Assembly: GCA_013365325.1 (NCBI GenBank)
Contig: JABVXV010000102.1
Location: forward strand, 124,001-188,000
Source of the DNA: Dipetalonema caudispina
Taxonomy: Eukaryota > Nematoda > Chromadorea > Rhabditida > Onchocercidae
Direction of reading: 5' to 3'
Length of the DNA: 64,000 bases
The position numbers and the translations under genes were made by a program. The first letter of the stretch is position 1; each line of letters begins with the position of its first letter. This document shows, piece by piece, positions 51,283-63,200 of this stretch. The notes under the pieces are model-generated. The model ran no database searches and had not been told where the DNA came from. It saw only the letters and a list, made by a program, of their open reading frames with translations.

Positions 51283-51423
51283 GTGAGGAATCAGAAAGAA
51301 TACTGAAGTTAGAATGCATTCTTCTTAGTCTTTTAATGTAAGGAATCAGAAAGAATTCTGAAGTCAGAATGCATTCTTCTTAGTCTTCTAAGTAAGGAAT
51401 CAAAAAGAATACTGAAGTCAGAA
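51283..51423. repeat. ~55-bp tandem repeat, about 2.6 copies
   Basis: Units start at 51283, 51338 and 51392, each beginning GT(A/G)AGGAATCA(G/A)AAAGAAT. The first two continue GAATGCATTCTTCTTAGTCTT. Few differences between copies imply recent expansion. It starts about 40 bp after the small secreted ORF. Confidence 0.85.
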
Positions 51424-54254
51424 AATATAATGAATTGAGGCAGTGTGTTCAGAAGTAATGCTAAATATATAGAGATATTTCAAAAATAATTGCAAAATTA
51501 AATAAAAGGAACAAATTTAAAAGACTTCTTAAATATTTTAAAAAAAAGAATAAAGGGAAATTTTGTTACACCGGGAAATTATTTGATTAGATATTTTTTT
51601 ACGTAGAAATTTTGGATTAAAGCAACAAATCTATTTGTAGTTCGATACAAATCAACTTGCTGTTGAAAAGCATTCAGCATTTCCTAAAATGTTTCAAGTA
51701 TGGCCAGGAATGAATTTCTATTGTTGCATTCTAATAATTATAGACCAAATGCATTTAATTTTAGATTTTCGATTAATTACTATCAGAGGTAATTTTTCAT
51801 GAAAAATAGAATAAAACTACAGGGATGTTTTTTTTTTTCTTTTCAATTGATCTTAAGGATTGTTGTTAGATAGGAGAATTTAAATTAAACTTAATGGATG
51901 ATTTTTCAACGAGATTTAAGCTGCAAAAGATATAAAAGATTAATCAAAATCATACGTTGCTCGAGAATAATTTTCGAATTAAGTTCAATGTAAACAAAAC
52001 AGTTCTTCTCGACATTTCGACTAATTCTTATTAATCATAGAATTAGATTTGCTGAAAATTTCTTCAGAAGTCTTTTTTTCAATTTTTTTAGTTTTTTAAA
52101 TAGTCAATTATTATCGTAATCATCAGCTTCTTACTGCTGACAGGGCTGTACACTATGCCTAGGCCTTATGATCTTGCGATTGGTTAGAGATTTGTTGAAT
52201 TATTTTATTTAGATTACCAACCGGCTCATTTGTTCACAATTCTATTGAACTGGCTATCGGTAACCAATAAAGAATAATGCTTAACTTCAAATTTTCAGGA
52301 TTATACTCTATCAAATCTTCGTAAGTATCGAAACTTTGCAATTTGTAAAGGAAACTGACAAATTTCCTGATAAAAAAAAAAAATTTATAAAAACGGAAAG
52401 TTTAAGAAACACTTTTATATGTACTGTAAAATAGAGGCGAAAATTTTTAAGTGTTTTCATGAAAATATGCATTAAACTGAGGTTAATAAATTTTTGAGAA
52501 ATTAAAAGAGAAATGTTAGCTATGATAAGAGATGGAGAGATAAAGGAATGAAGTGAGAAATAAAAAAGATGACATCAATGAAGTTTACATGTATTTAATT
52601 TGATAAATATTTTGAAAAGAATTTGAAAAAATCTATTTTATCTTCTAGTTTGGAAATTTTCCAAATTTTCACAAAAGTTTCGGATAAAATTAAAAGAACT
52701 GTATCGATCTCTTTAACCATAACAACAACGGAAGGGATGTAAGAAAAAAAAAAAAAAAAAAGAAAGAAAAAAGAAGAAGGAAAAAAAATCATGAAAATGA
52801 TACGGTTAATGTATTCAACGAAATATCCGGCAAATGAGCAGAGACCGTCATCAAAAAGATTCACAGCGCTGATAATATCCTAAATCGATGGGAAGTATCA
52901 GCTTGGTTACAATCACATATTGCTTTCTACAGCAATTTTTACTGACGTCAGTTCTCTGTATTTCTATCAAAATTTTTATCTTTCATTTCGTGTTACAGGT
53001 CATGCAGTAAATCCATTTAGGTCAAAGCATCTTTTATGTTGTCTACTTTTAAGTAGCCTAGGTAAACGAAACATATCAACAAAATGATTCATCTCATAAG
53101 TCAGCTTGGAAAGCATAAATTTCCCACAATTATTCATATTCATATTGCTAAATTTTTGTTGAAAGAATAATATTATTAGTAATAATAAATACTGAAATAA
53201 AAGATAGGCCTATAAAAGAATAGAAGTATTTGAATAACAAATCGAATTTGGTCCTAATCCTTAAGCTTCATTGGGCTTTTTTATACATGACATTTTAATG
53301 CTTTAAATGCACTTTAATATTTAACAGAAAGGAATTATCCCCTGATTAACAAAAAAAAAAAAAAAAAAAAGGAAAAAAAACGCTGAAACACTTTATTTAA
53401 TGAGTAAGAGAAATAAATGGGAAGGGATGGAGCAAGAAGAAGGTAAGATTAATTAGATTAATTAGTCTTCAAGATTAGTACTCTCAATTTTATACTAAAA
53501 AGGTAGTCATGAACTATGCAAAAAGCCAAATGTCTGTTAGCATTAATCGAGCTTAACGATTTTCGTTACAATTGAAATATTTATGGAATTGATGTGAATT
53601 CATCTCAAGAGAGATTAAATTATTTGAGAGTGACTCAAATTAATTGAAAGTACTTCTATTAACTGATGTATAATATGATGAACCGCAATATATACAGTTA
53701 ATCATATCAGCCTGATGATAACAATAGCCAGTGGACAAGCTCATTTCATATGGCTCATCCCTCACCAAGAACTCTTTTTCTGTTCTCTGCAGACGAGTTA
53801 TCGGACGAGACATAGATTATTTCACAGAGGGGATCACATTCTGTCGTAGAAAATTTGTTCGGTTGGTGGTTCAGGAATTCCTGATGAAGACCGGAGAGAT
53901 GGGAGAGATACTGAGGTGGGTGTGATCGTATGAGGAAGTGAGGAATTGCAGTGATTAAAAGTGCTGATAAGGCCAAGTACTGCAGAGATTTCAGTAGGTT
54001 AAGGAGAAATTAGTTTCCCGTAATTGAGATAGAGAATAGCACAGATCATAAGGAAAGAAGAAGGATTGATAAGGTGTACGGGGGAGGGATTTGCATGTTA
54101 TTTTCAGGATTGTTGCTTTTTACACCTTTTAACGAAATTCCATCGTTATTTATTCTTAAATATTACAGATTAAATGTTCATCCTAACGGGAAATGTATAG
54201 AATTAGTCAGATGTCATTATATTTTCAGTGTATGTTATGTATCACAGTTGAACG
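51424..54254. other. AT-rich spacer, no gene seen
   Basis: Several homopolymer A tracts and no exon with splice support. At 53731-53976 both strands stay open for 60-70 codons with mixed composition, but neither frame begins with an ATG in good context. The NDUFB2 promoter should lie at the right end. Confidence 0.5.
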
Positions 54255-55492
54255 ATGTTGTTGGCACGTGCTGCTCGATGTTCAAGAGTTTTGCGACCAA
54301 TAGGGAAGTTCCCATCTTTACGTCATACACCTTCTATTTTGCCGTCTAATGGTACCTTGAGGACGAAATGGTTGTCAGGAAAGGTTAGTGTTTCTGTAAG
54401 ATCCACTTGATATTCTGATTTTTATGCAAATGTCTGCAACAATTCTCAAGAATATTTACCTGTTTTAGGATGCAGAAGGCCCAGAAATCCCCGTTGGTGT
54501 GAAAAGTGGAGCAGATGATGATCCGATTACAAATACGTCGGATAAACCGTATCTTGGTGAACCAGATGATCCACCAATGCAGATGTATGAAAATTGTGCA
54601 AAATTTAATGGAAAAAAGCTTCTTGGAACTTTTTTTTTCCTTATTTTATAATTTTGTCGTAAGTTCGATTCATCACAGTTGACAGAGCCATCATTTTTAT
54701 TAGGAAGAAAACTGCCAGATTATGGTCGTTGTGTACGCATTAATTTCTTAGTATCTGTTGCTTAAATGTCCATTTCTACTGTCGTTTTAATACCTTAATT
54801 TTGTACAGTAACTGTCAACTGTTTATTAACGTCAACACAGGTGGTATTATCGGGAAGCGCCACCTCAAAGTACCATGCGACTGGAAAACTTGATGCTCAC
54901 TTTAACAAGTTCTCTGTTGTGGGGCTGGGTTGTATATCATTTGTATTACAACTATGGCGAACTAATCGTTAGTTTCATTTTCTTTTTTCTTTTTATGTAG
55001 ATTTTATATCATAAATACCTTTATAATATGGATGCTTCTAGAGAGAAACTTCTAAATAATACATCCTGAAAAAAATTGATTCCGAAGGATCATACAAAGA
55101 AAGTTCAATATCATTTTTTTGTTGGTCTTTCATGCTTAAAGTTGAACTCTTCCTCGTAATTATTTTTCAGCAAAATAGAAAAAATGTAATGAGTCTTTTA
55201 TGTGGTAAGTTCAACTAAGCGATCAGGAATGATGATAAGATTTTTAAATCAAATTCGATATATTTGGGATGTATGGCTTCTGAGCTTACTAAAAACAATT
55301 TTTAAATCCCTTCATTTTAATTTCCATTAAAGTTAAACCATACCAAAAAAGAAAAATATTAATACCGTATTATAGGGTGAGTATTATATTCCTGCGCTAG
55401 AAGAATTTTCGGACGAGGAACTTGGAATTCCACCGGACGATGCACCGGATCCAGAATATTGGGGTGATCATCCATTGTCTAGAGGCATGTAG
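54255..55492 (+). CDS. NDUFB2: mitochondrial complex I accessory subunit NDUFB2-like
   Basis: Membrane-arm accessory subunit of NADH:ubiquinone oxidoreductase. Exons: 54255-54383, 54469-54584, 54841-54967 and 55376-55492, all in phase, giving 162 residues. The N-terminus (MLLARAARCSRVLRPIGK) is basic and lacks acidic residues, as in a mitochondrial presequence. A single membrane segment follows (TSSLLWGWVVYHLYYN). The C-terminal FSDEELGIPPDD matches the human NDUFB2 ending WTDEELGIPPDD almost exactly. The nematode form is longer, with an inserted linker (PEIPVGVKSGADDDPI) and a C-terminal extension (PEYWGDHPLSRGM). A TTATGTATCACAG acceptor just before the ATG could take a spliced leader. Confidence 0.88.
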
Positions 55493-55636
55493 TCAATGTC
55501 ATGTTGTAAAAAGTACTTTCATGAACATTTTGCTGTAATTCAAGGTTCTCCTTAATAGTTTTTTAAACGTAGATATTTCGATTGCTCTCATATTTCGAAG
55601 AATCATTAATTCAAATGTAGTCTTTATTTTCTATTC

Positions 55637-55642
55637 AATAAA
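55637..55642 (+). terminator. polyadenylation signal of NDUFB2
   Basis: AATAAA 145 nt after the stop codon, in the order expected for a nematode 3' UTR. Confidence 0.6.
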
Positions 55643-56397
55643 GTTTTGTTTCTCAGACTTGTGTCGTGAATTGCATTGCCTAGTCGTTCACGATGTCTTC
55701 TAGATGTGTAAAAATTATATGTAATATTTTTTGCTTGATAGGTTGAACCAGTATAATAGTGCTTGTTGTTCTGCAGATTAAAAATTGGATTACACAGAAG
55801 TATGTTATTGGTTCAAACTTGGATAAAGTATCAATCTAAATCACAATCAGTTGATTTTGCATGGTGTTGTTTGATATGAGCATTTGATTGACTGCTGCAG
55901 GCTTTGAGACACTTGAGACAACTTCTAGTTGACAGGTTGAAACTGGAAGCATTTAATAAGCGAATCAGTTTAAAATAAAGGATTCGATTACTGTTTCATT
56001 TTTTGATGCTTGCATTCGACTTGGGGGAAGATATCGTGACTATTGAAATGCACTCTTTAGCTAGCTATTTCAGTAGTACATCTTTTTAGTCGTTTTCCAA
56101 ATCAACTACACATTAAAAAAGTGAACTTCAAAATAACGTTTAGAGTAAGCTCTATGCATCCCATTAGAATCGCAATCTCCATGTTGACCGTCGACCAGCA
56201 CTTGACTTTAGTTTTATTTATTACTGCTATCACTGGAGTTTTTCTTTATTGTTATAGCAGTCAACAATCAAAGGGGAAATGAAGCATGAATTTGAAAATG
56301 ATTCTCCATCTTTTACTGCTTTCTGATGGATATAGTAAGTTCCCGTAAATTAGATATTGGTATCTGATTTGAAAATTATATTGCTTCATAAGATACT
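55643..56397. other. spacer, no gene seen
   Basis: Nothing coding was recognised between the NDUFB2 3' end and the minus-strand exon candidate. Confidence 0.5.
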
Positions 56398-56605
56398 GTT
56401 CTTTTTTTCCGGGCCGATGTATTAGCCGCCTCTGAACTTCCCAACAATCCCCTGATTTGTATAAATGATCGAGTAACAAACAAGAATCCTGCAATGAGGA
56501 GTTCGGAGTTTTAAATTTCAAGTGTCCATTTGGAAGAATAGCTAATCTGTTAAGCGGTTTAGATGACAGTAAATAGATATCTGAGTTGTAGACTCTAAAA
56601 GAAAT
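56398..56605 (-). CDS. isolated coding exon candidate
   Basis: Acceptor TTTCTTTTAG, then an open frame reading VYNSDIYLLSSKPLNRLAI, then NGHLKFKTPNSSLQDSCLLL and SGDCWEVQRRLIHRPGKKE, to a GTATCT donor at about 56397. Composition looks coding and the splice sites are good. The frame stays open to 56261 if unspliced. No partner exons were found and the family is not recognised. Confidence 0.35.
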
Positions 56606-56641
56606 AAAGAAAACTGTTAAAACATATGTCGGGTCCTTCAC

Positions 56642-58007
56642 ATTACAAATGATGAACTAATATGTGAAATAAATATTTCGGTCCATATTATATCAAATAA
56701 AGGAATTTAAAAGTAAATCCTTCAATTTAGAAGTTAAGTACGATTCTAGAGTCTACTATATCGTAATTGTTTATTTTTTGTGCATAACTATCATTCCTTT
56801 TTTCATCATCATTCTTCTTCAACATCATACTAAACGTTTTTACTATTACAAAATTTAATAATATTAAATTACCGCTGTATTGATTTATCTTAATTTTTTA
56901 CTCATATTAATCGATATTTGGAACATCTTTTATAGCATACGAATCCCATTTGAGCTACTGCTTTGTTATTTATAACATTTTGAATATTTGACAGTAGATT
57001 AAATCATCATTGAAAATCAATCAAATTATTTTAGATCCAAAACTTTTTGTAACTTTCAATTTCTTCGCTAATGGTTATTTTCTTGAGTTTTTTGATTGTC
57101 TTATGACTATGAAAGAAAAAAAAGCATACCGAAATGTACTGGAATATAAGATGATCTTAACGATACTATTTCTTTATCAGACAGAGTCCTGTAATCCTGT
57201 GGAACCTTATTCATATGAACATTTCCTAAGTTAAATTTAAATTTCAGTTTGAAAGGAGCTTTTTAGCAGCTTATGTCTCTACTTATTTATTATCTTCATT
57301 ATTTCAGTTCTTACTTTGTCAGATTTCTCTACGAAAATGTATCAGTGTCAGATCATTTTACAGAATATTCAACACTTAAATCGTTTATGAAACTGAGCGC
57401 CCATTGCTCTGCGAATGAAGCGACAAAATTTCTGATTTTTCGATAAAAACAAACAACTGCTTGCTTCAAATAATCGAATATAAATTAGTGAAATAATAAA
57501 TTTTAATTCAGTTAATCATATCATTGTAATACAAACTTAAATGAATTTCAAATCAATGAGTTAAGAATTGTTAAGCAATTTTAAAATATATATTGCTCAG
57601 TAAATTAAGTTTCATATTGAATTTTTGATTGTATGCTTTTTTTTTTTGCTTTAGCAAAAATTAAATATTTAAATATCGTAGTTGAATCAATCAAAATGAT
57701 AATGATTGGTTTCCGATGGTTAACATTTTTAGTTCCGAGTTGCAGTTATAAAATCCCTTATTGAGGAAAGAGATCAATTAATCGTTGGATGATGGATGAA
57801 TGATTGGACAACGATTCATCATGATTAAGTAAGGAAATCAGGTTTCTTTTCATTCATCACTCTTTTCTCCTTCTAAAGCAAATTTCCTAATTTTACCTAC
57901 AATTTCAAGTTTTATCTCTAATAACTGATGAAATTAGGGATACATAGAAATATTTTCGAGGATTTCAGGATTTCTGTATTTCACTAGAAAATGCCATCAC
58001 TAATTTG
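56642..58007. other. AT-rich stretch, no gene seen
   Basis: No coding exon with splice support was found. Confidence 0.5.
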
Positions 58008-58050
58008 AGGGGCGTCATCTGTGTATATTCCATTCACAAATAACACCCCT
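58008..58050 (-). ncRNA. GC-rich hairpin paired on the minus strand
   Basis: Arms 58008-58023 and 58035-58050 form 16 pairs around an 11-nt loop. The three differences between arms are G.U pairs if the minus strand is transcribed and C.A mismatches on the plus strand. The stem base (AGGGGCG / CACCCCT) is unusually GC-rich for this region. It could be a structured RNA or a remnant of a foldback repeat. Confidence 0.3.
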
Positions 58051-58170
58051 TAAAATAATTTTGACCAAATGCAGCAACTCATTTCATTGCTACAATATTT
58101 TCAACATTTTCTTATTTAAAATTATTTATAATCAGTAGAAGATATTATCATATCATTATCATTAATGCAG

Positions 58171-58304
58171 CACATCCCTACAATCTCTTCTTTCCTACCA
58201 ATTTGCTGTTTGCTCACCCAAACGATGAATTAATTGCATTCCTGTCAACGAAGGAAGGAGAAAGTGGAATAATGAATGTATTGCACCGTCGTATAGATAA
58301 TTAG
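58171..58304 (+). CDS. possible terminal exon
   Basis: Acceptor TTAATGCAG ends at 58170. The phase-1 frame reads HPYNLFFPTNLLFAHPNDEL, then IAFLSTKEGESGIMNVLHRR, and ends at TAG. Codon content is better than the flanks. No upstream exon or family was found. Confidence 0.2.
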
Positions 58305-59434
58305 TTGTTCGTTCATCCTGTATTGCTGATTACTAATTTACACCGATCTATTCCTTCCGACCGTATTGGTTGGAATTTTTCTTGTTGATAAACAACAAAA
58401 GGAAATAACATTTCGGATTTATTTTAGATTATAAGATTAATATGAATGAATAAAAATAATCATCGATATTTGCAACCACAACAATCATTTGATCATTAGC
58501 TTTTTACTTTATAATAAATCTAAAAAAAAAAAATCCTTTAAATCATAGAATAAATTTGTAATCTGAGCAAGTATTATCTGGAAAAAAAAAAAAAAAAAGA
58601 AACAAGTTTTTTGAGCAGTTATTCTCTTCTTTTGCACACATAAGCTATTCAACTTGTCGTCTTTTAAAAATTATCAATTTGTGCCTTCCTCTGATATTAA
58701 TGGAAATTTTAATGGAATGATCAATTTTATTTGACAATCTTTGTTAAACCAGTTTCTTTCAGTGAATCAAAATATCACAATCTCACTTTTGCAGATATTA
58801 GCCTAGCTTCAATGAGAGCTATATTAGCCCAGTTGTTTTCCAATTCGTTCAATATTCGCATATTTATTTGGAGCAGTGTAGTATAACATTTGTTTGAGTT
58901 TTCTAAACAAATATCCCAATTCCAAACATTTGGATATACAATTATAATAAATTATTCTTCAAAATTTTTCTGGTAATTTTTTTTTCTCATTTCATATGAT
59001 ATCCTCAATTTCTTTATTCTTATTCATCCTGCTCGTTGGTAAGGAGAAAAATTGCAATATTATTCATTCACTCTTCTATGATCCAATTAATAGTAGAGAA
59101 TATAATTATATATCCCTACTACATTGATGTCAACATTTTCTTTACAACCATGAAATTTGCAATGGTATTGGCTCATACAAAAAGTTGTCAACAATGTTTC
59201 CGGACAATTTTCCTGTTTCTACAGCCAATACAAATACAAAAAGTTGAACGAATGTGATAATGAATTTCTTTTAGTAGGAAAAGGTGGTTGTTGCTGCTTC
59301 TTTCAAAGATACTTCTCTTATACTTACAATATTCCGATTTTGCAGATACTTTTTTAAAACATAAACATTTCAAATTAAACCGCTATGAATTTTTCCAGTC
59401 GAATAGAATAAGATTATCAAATATACATAAATAT

Positions 59435-59540
59435 CATACATACACACATACACACACACATACATACACACACATACATACACACACATACATACACACA
59501 CATACATACACACACATACATACATACATACATACATACA
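59435..59540. repeat. TACA/CA microsatellite
   Basis: A long run of CATACA and CACACA units. A Tyr-Thr-His-rich open frame across it is an artefact of the repeat. Confidence 0.95.
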
Positions 59541-60269
59541 TGAGTGCCAAATTTCACAACTTCATGCTAGGAAGAATCATTTGAGTTAATTCACCTTTGA
59601 CATCAGTGGCGGAAACGTGATGTTAGACGGAGTTGATATTCATTTATATATTCATCTCAGCTTTAATCTTAGTTATAGCAAAAAGCTAATTAATGCCAAT
59701 ATGAAAAAAGGAAATATTACTTGAATTTCTTGAATATTCAAAATGTAATCACATCCAAAAATTACCAACAATAATTTCAGCAATGCGCACTCATTCACTG
59801 CCCTATTTTCGCTGATACCTTATTGATTATGGCTATGTTGAATGAAATGCATGTCCTTGAATGTCGGAATGTCTCAAATATTCGTACAATTACACTATCT
59901 AAGTGGTATTATATTACTGATCTAAAGTGGAGAATATGCTCAAAATGCATAGAAATTAATAAATAATATCTCTCTCATTGAGAGTGGGAAAAATTTATGA
60001 TAATATCGGCCAGACTCTTAGAAAATCTCTCTGAAAAAAAATATGATTGATTTTTTGGGATAATAATTTCAAAAGATCAGAGTAAAGTAATACAACTGTT
60101 AAGTCAACAGAAAACTCAAATGTAAATCGACAAAATAAAAGAAAAAAATCTCGTGACCTCTATTATTGCTGAAGTGAAATTCTTCTGCAATAATTTAACC
60201 CATGGAATTTACCATCGTGAGTATCATGCAAGTGAATTTTGAAATATAAAGTTTGGAAAAACTTTGCAG

Positions 60270-63200
60270 GTATAATCATACTTCTTCGAAGGTTACGGCA
60301 CAGTTTCTCAAGGAAGTTTCGATAATGGTTCAATCCGGAGAGATACATGGTATTGTCGGAAATGCCGGTAGATTTATCGATTTTGCTGTTATGACTTTTA
60401 ACCTTCGACTTTTGAAAAACTTTCGAATTGAATTGCTCGTTTGAAAAGAAAATACAAAATGCATTATTTTCGGGTCTTTCGGTTGATAATAACTTTAAAA
60501 AAGTTAACAACAAATTAAAACAAAGACCAATTATGACATCTTTCCTAGCATAATCATCGTATACTTCCTACAAAAAGTAATTGCCGGTATATCTCGGAGA
60601 TTTATATTGTACCACAATAACACATTTATTAATTGTTCATAGATTGAAAAATGCATAATCGATGAAATGATTACTTTGTAATATTAGATAAATGAGAGAA
60701 AAAAAGATCTGAGGAAACTTTTTAAAGAATCGAAAGAAAGAAGAAACAAAAATTCATTAACCAAAAATTTTAACTGCAAATTTTGTGTAGAGTAAATTAA
60801 TCGCAAGAAAATGAGACTTTTTTTTTTACAAGTAAACATAAGTTTTAGGTAGTGGTAAAACGACATTATTAAAAATAATCGCCGGGAGATGTAATGGGGA
60901 ATTCACGGGTACAATAACACTCAATCAACAACAACTTACCCGTAAGTTACTTAATTTTGGTTCATCTAAGCGTTTAATAAATACATGAATATCACTATTA
61001 TTAATACAATTGCGTGTGATAACGATTAGTTGGAAATGTGTAATTGAAGCAACTATTGTTGAAATTTTTCAATGATTCAAATCTTCGAAATGAGAAGGAA
61101 ACAGCTCTTTTAGGTGAAATGTTTGATTCTATTTGTGCATTCGTGAATTTCAATCAGGCACTAATTGAAACGATAAGTACCCGTTCTATGCTTAAATTTC
61201 AAGCTAGTATAACGGTTTACGGTTTAAATGATCGAGAAATAGAAGAAAAGGTAAAGTTCTTGCAATAATTTAAAAAAGAAAAAACGATTTGTTTGAAATT
61301 TATTAAATGACAAGAGGAAAAATGATTAAATTTTTCAGATAAATTTACTCCTTCGAGAGTTTGATCTTATAGCTTATCACAATGTTTTAATTCGTGATTT
61401 AAATAAGGCAGCAAGAAGACGTCTTTTATTGTGTATGCATCTGATCAGTGATCCAAGTAAATTATTTTGAATTGCAATTGTTTCTTTCATCTTTTTTTCT
61501 TCCTTTTTTTTTAGTAATATCTTTTAATTAAAAAAATTTCCGTACTCTTTAAATTTTTTGTAAAGTTTCAAACTCAAAAAATTTTTATTAATCTTATCTT
61601 TGTCCAATTATTTATGTCCGTTGTTTAATTTATTCATCATTTATTTGTTCAACATCCTATAAATTCATTAATTAAAGAGTGAAATTTAGTTTTAATCATT
61701 TTGGATGAACCAACAGATGGTATAAATGCGCTCTGCAGTTATCAACTGATCTATTCATTGAGCTTATATATTAAAAGAACTGGAACGATAGCTATTGTAG
61801 CAATACGTGTACCACGATCGGATCTATATCAATTATTCACCCGTATTACCATTTTATTTTATGGCGAAACCATTTATTCTGGTAAGTATGCCAATGAATC
61901 ACATCAATAATGAAAATTTGTTATAACAAATTAGAATATGGAAGGAAATTGATTTTAATATGAAATAGGTTATCGTTTCACACATTATACATTCTGTATA
62001 ATTACAAACAATAAAAATTCAAAATATACTAATTGTCAAATTTATAATTCAAATATACTAATTATCAATATGAGGCACTAAAAAGGAATAATTCAGAATA
62101 AAATATTTTTTAACACTTCCAAAATCATCGGTAGTATGATAATTTTGTTTATCTTTGAATATAAATATATTTGAATTTCTTTTTAGAATGATGATTATTT
62201 TTCAGGTACTACTAAGGGATTACCATTATATTTTAGCCGGATCGGTTTCCCATGTCCAACAAACGAAAATCCTGCCATTTACTATTGTATGATTATTTTG
62301 GAAGATTAATTTACTTTCTTGTTTAAGTCTTACTTATATATTCATCCAGTTTTGAACCCATTTGATAATATCTCTGAAATTCAAAACTTTCCAGTATCAC
62401 TTGCAACAATTGATCGAGAAACAATGGAAAGATATCAAGAGACGAAGGAACAAGCTGTGAAGTTAATTAATCTTTTCAAGGTACTACTATAACTTATTAT
62501 TCGCCTAGTTGATTATTTTTAATTAAATCAATGTTAACTTAGCTCAATCAAAACAATTTATAGAACAGTATTGATTTGCAATTGCATCAATCAACATCAG
62601 AAATCGTTCATTCTATCCGATTGACGAAACCATTATATTTTCATGAAAGGCCACATTGTTGCTATCAATTCTTCATTTTATTTAGGTTCTTTTTATTGAA
62701 AATCGATAAATCATCATTTAAAATCATTACTGTCATTTGTTACTTGTTAGTCATTTACTTTTCGCAATCATTTACTCAAATGTTATAATACAGCCAACAT
62801 TCATACAAGTTCACCATCTTATTTTCATTGCATTACTGATAGAAAAACTTTTATTCTAATATAAATATCAGGATTAATTCCTTTTTTCTGTATTATTCCA
62901 GATGAAAGTAATTAGTTTAAAAATATGACTTAATTACCTAAAATGACAATAGCTCTAATTAAAATATTAAATATGTAAAAGGACCATATTTGTAAACCAT
63001 ATCAAATGTTTATTTATTCTCATTTGTAGACGATCATTTCGCGCACTTAATTCATCAGTACATATTGCATTACTACGATTATTACTATTACCACTTCTTA
63101 CATTACTAATATGTTCCTATTCTACCTCATTTTTAATCTCAAATAAATGGTGGTCACCACAAAACAAAGCTGCATTATTGGTCATTTATTCTACTTTATT

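Noticed and set aside
53731..53976. Overlapping 60-70-codon frames on both strands, one starting with a hydrophobic stretch
   Set aside because: Neither begins with ATG or has splice support. The region probably belongs to the NDUFB2 upstream DNA.
59288..59584. 98-codon frame rich in Tyr-Thr-His
   Set aside because: It is a translation of the TACA/CA microsatellite, not a gene.
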